Shown: piece after piece, positions 63,158 through 64,000 of the stretch
Position numbering within the stretch: position 1 is the first letter of the stretch
Layout of the letters: every line of letters starts with the position of its first letter
Origin: JAKAGZ01 sp963783855
GTDB taxonomy: Bacteria > Bacteroidota > Ignavibacteria > Ignavibacteriales > Ignavibacteriaceae
Length of the DNA stretch: 64,000 nucleotides
Reading direction: 5' to 3'
NCBI GenBank assembly: GCA_963783855.1
Contig: CAWAPE010000005.1
Span: forward strand, 248,001-312,000
Position numbers and translations under genes: made by a program
The notes under the pieces: model-generated
Databases searched by the model: none
Told to the model about the DNA's origin: nothing
The model's input: the letters and a program-made list of their open reading frames with translations, nothing else

Positions 63158-64000
63158 TTATAAAAAATCGACAGCAACGGTATTTGCAATTTGATTTAGA
63201 TCAGATTCCTTTTCTACTTTATGCCAAATAATTCTTTCATCTTTTCTGAACCAAGTCATTTGCCTTTTGGCAAATCTTCTGGTATTTCTTTTTATTAGTT
63301 CAATTGCTCTCTCGAGGGTGATTTCTTCATCAAGGAACGCAATAATTTCTTTGTAACCTACTGTATTTAATGAATTAAGCCCTTTATCATATCCTTTGTT
63401 CAATATATTCTTAACCTCTTCAATAAGTCCGTTTTCAATCATATGATTTACTCGCATTTCAATATTTTGATAAAGTATATCTCTATTCCAGCTTAATCCA
63501 TGCTGTTCAAAAATATATTCATCATTACGCTTATGTTTCTTCTGTAAATCACCTATTCTCTTTCCTGTAATGTGGTAAACCTCAAGCGCCCGAATTACTC
63601 TTTTCCAGTTTGATGGTTTCATTTTAACGGCACTTTCAGGATCAACTTTTTCTAATTCTTTATACAAATGTTCATTACCATATTTTTCTCTTAATTTTAA
63701 TAGGCTTTTCCTGAATTCCTCGTCCGCATCTACTGAATTAAAAATCCCATCAACCAAAGCTTTAACATAAAGTCCTGAACCTCCAACAACAATCGGGTAC
63801 TTTTCTTTCAAAAATATACGGTTGATAGTTTTTAACCCATCCAGTTCGAACATACTAACATTAAAATCCCTGTCCGGGTTTAATTTATTAATAAAATGAT
63901 GTTTACATTCCTGAAGTTCTTTTGAGGTAGGTTTTGCAGTTCCTATGTCCAGTAATTTATAAATCTGTCTGCTATCAGCAGAAATAATTTCTCCGTTCAA
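63158..64000 (-). CDS. miaA: tRNA dimethylallyltransferase, 3' part
   Basis: The open frame (280 residues visible) runs off the right edge and lacks the N-terminal P loop. It shows the MiaA segments ISADSRQIYKLLDIGTAKP, PIVVGGSGLYVKALVDG, the RVIRALEVYHITGK motif and the C-terminal RNTRRFAKRQMTWFRKDE. It adds dimethylallyl to A37 of tRNAs that read U-starting codons, using dimethylallyl pyrophosphate from the MEP pathway. It lies 109 bases upstream of the HMGCS gene. Confidence 0.95.
   Translation of the reverse strand: MNGEIISADSRQIYKLLDIGTAKPTSKELQECKHHFINKLNPDRDFNVSMFELDGLKTINRIFLKEKYPIVVGGSGLYVKALVDGIFNSVDADEEFRKSLLKLREKYGNEHLYKELEKVDPESAVKMKPSNWKRVIRALEVYHITGKRIGDLQKKHKRNDEYIFEQHGLSWNRDILYQNIEMRVNHMIENGLIEEVKNILNKGYDKGLNSLNTVGYKEIIAFLDEEITLERAIELIKRNTRRFAKRQMTWFRKDERIIWHKVEKESDLNQIANTVAVDFL

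Noticed and set aside
1..64000. CRISPR arrays, transposase genes, integrases, prophage genes or rRNA genes
   Set aside because: None was found; repeats present are only the three intergenic elements and inverted repeats described.

Overview
The window looks like chromosome from a low-GC, free-living Gram-negative anaerobe or facultative anaerobe of the Bacteroidota/Chlorobi assemblage, most likely an Ignavibacteria-type organism. Reasons: ssb is followed by a GldE/CNNM-type gene, as in Bacteroidota; there are OmpP1/FadL, SPOR, ExbB-ExbD-ExbD and LolCDE envelope genes; there is a giant Reg_prop (propeller) histidine kinase with a LytTR regulator; and there are two tandem copies of the 2-oxoacid:ferredoxin oxidoreductase genes korAB, typical of lineages with a reductive or ferredoxin-linked TCA cycle. 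This placement is inference from gene content, not from a marker phylogeny.

Layout. 1-15 kb: mostly minus-strand housekeeping and envelope genes (CNNM fragment, ssb, SPOR lipoprotein, SGNH lipoprotein plus FadL porin, biotin carboxylase plus BCCP, yqeY-cvpA-mutS2, exbB-exbD-exbD, an SDR, kup). 15-19 kb: polA and a GT9 glycosyltransferase on plus, then a lipoprotein gene broken by an in-frame TGA exactly at the lipobox. 20-27 kb: a tightly packed minus-strand operon that combines three c-type cytochrome genes (5, 2 and 8 CxxCH motifs) with a chorismatase-like protein and a DAHP synthase; this is the most unusual locus. 27-31 kb: plus-strand run of two GT9 enzymes, a homocysteine S-methyltransferase-like protein and ispE. 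31-39 kb: LD-carboxypeptidase, a small membrane protein, the propeller kinase/LytTR pair, DUF190-crcB, an aminotransferase and four tRNAs (Pro, Arg, His, Glu). 39-42.5 kb: lolC-lolE-lolD. 42.5-51 kb: a leucyl aminopeptidase split by a one-base frameshift, a DHH phosphoesterase and two korAB pairs. 51-58.5 kb: a 750-bp non-coding stretch with nested inverted repeats, dsbD, nadE, two PspC/LiaF-like membrane proteins, an MGMT-family protein, and prfB with the classical CTTTGAC programmed frameshift. 58.5-64 kb: an AtuA-type pair, then an archaeal-style HMG-CoA synthase/thiolase/DUF35 set, and miaA cut by the window edge.

Two things stand out. First, the cytochrome-chorismatase-DAHP synthase operon suggests dedicated production of a chorismate-derived aromatic acid coupled to periplasmic electron transfer. 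Second, a dispersed intergenic element occurs three times (about 19.9, 27.1 and 32.8 kb); its core is a pair of TAACGGT-type direct repeats spaced exactly 21 bp, which has the geometry of a LytTR operator, and a LytTR regulator is encoded at 36 kb. Two genes (the lipoprotein at 18.9-19.4 kb and pepA) carry single-base lesions that are either real pseudogenisation or assembly errors.
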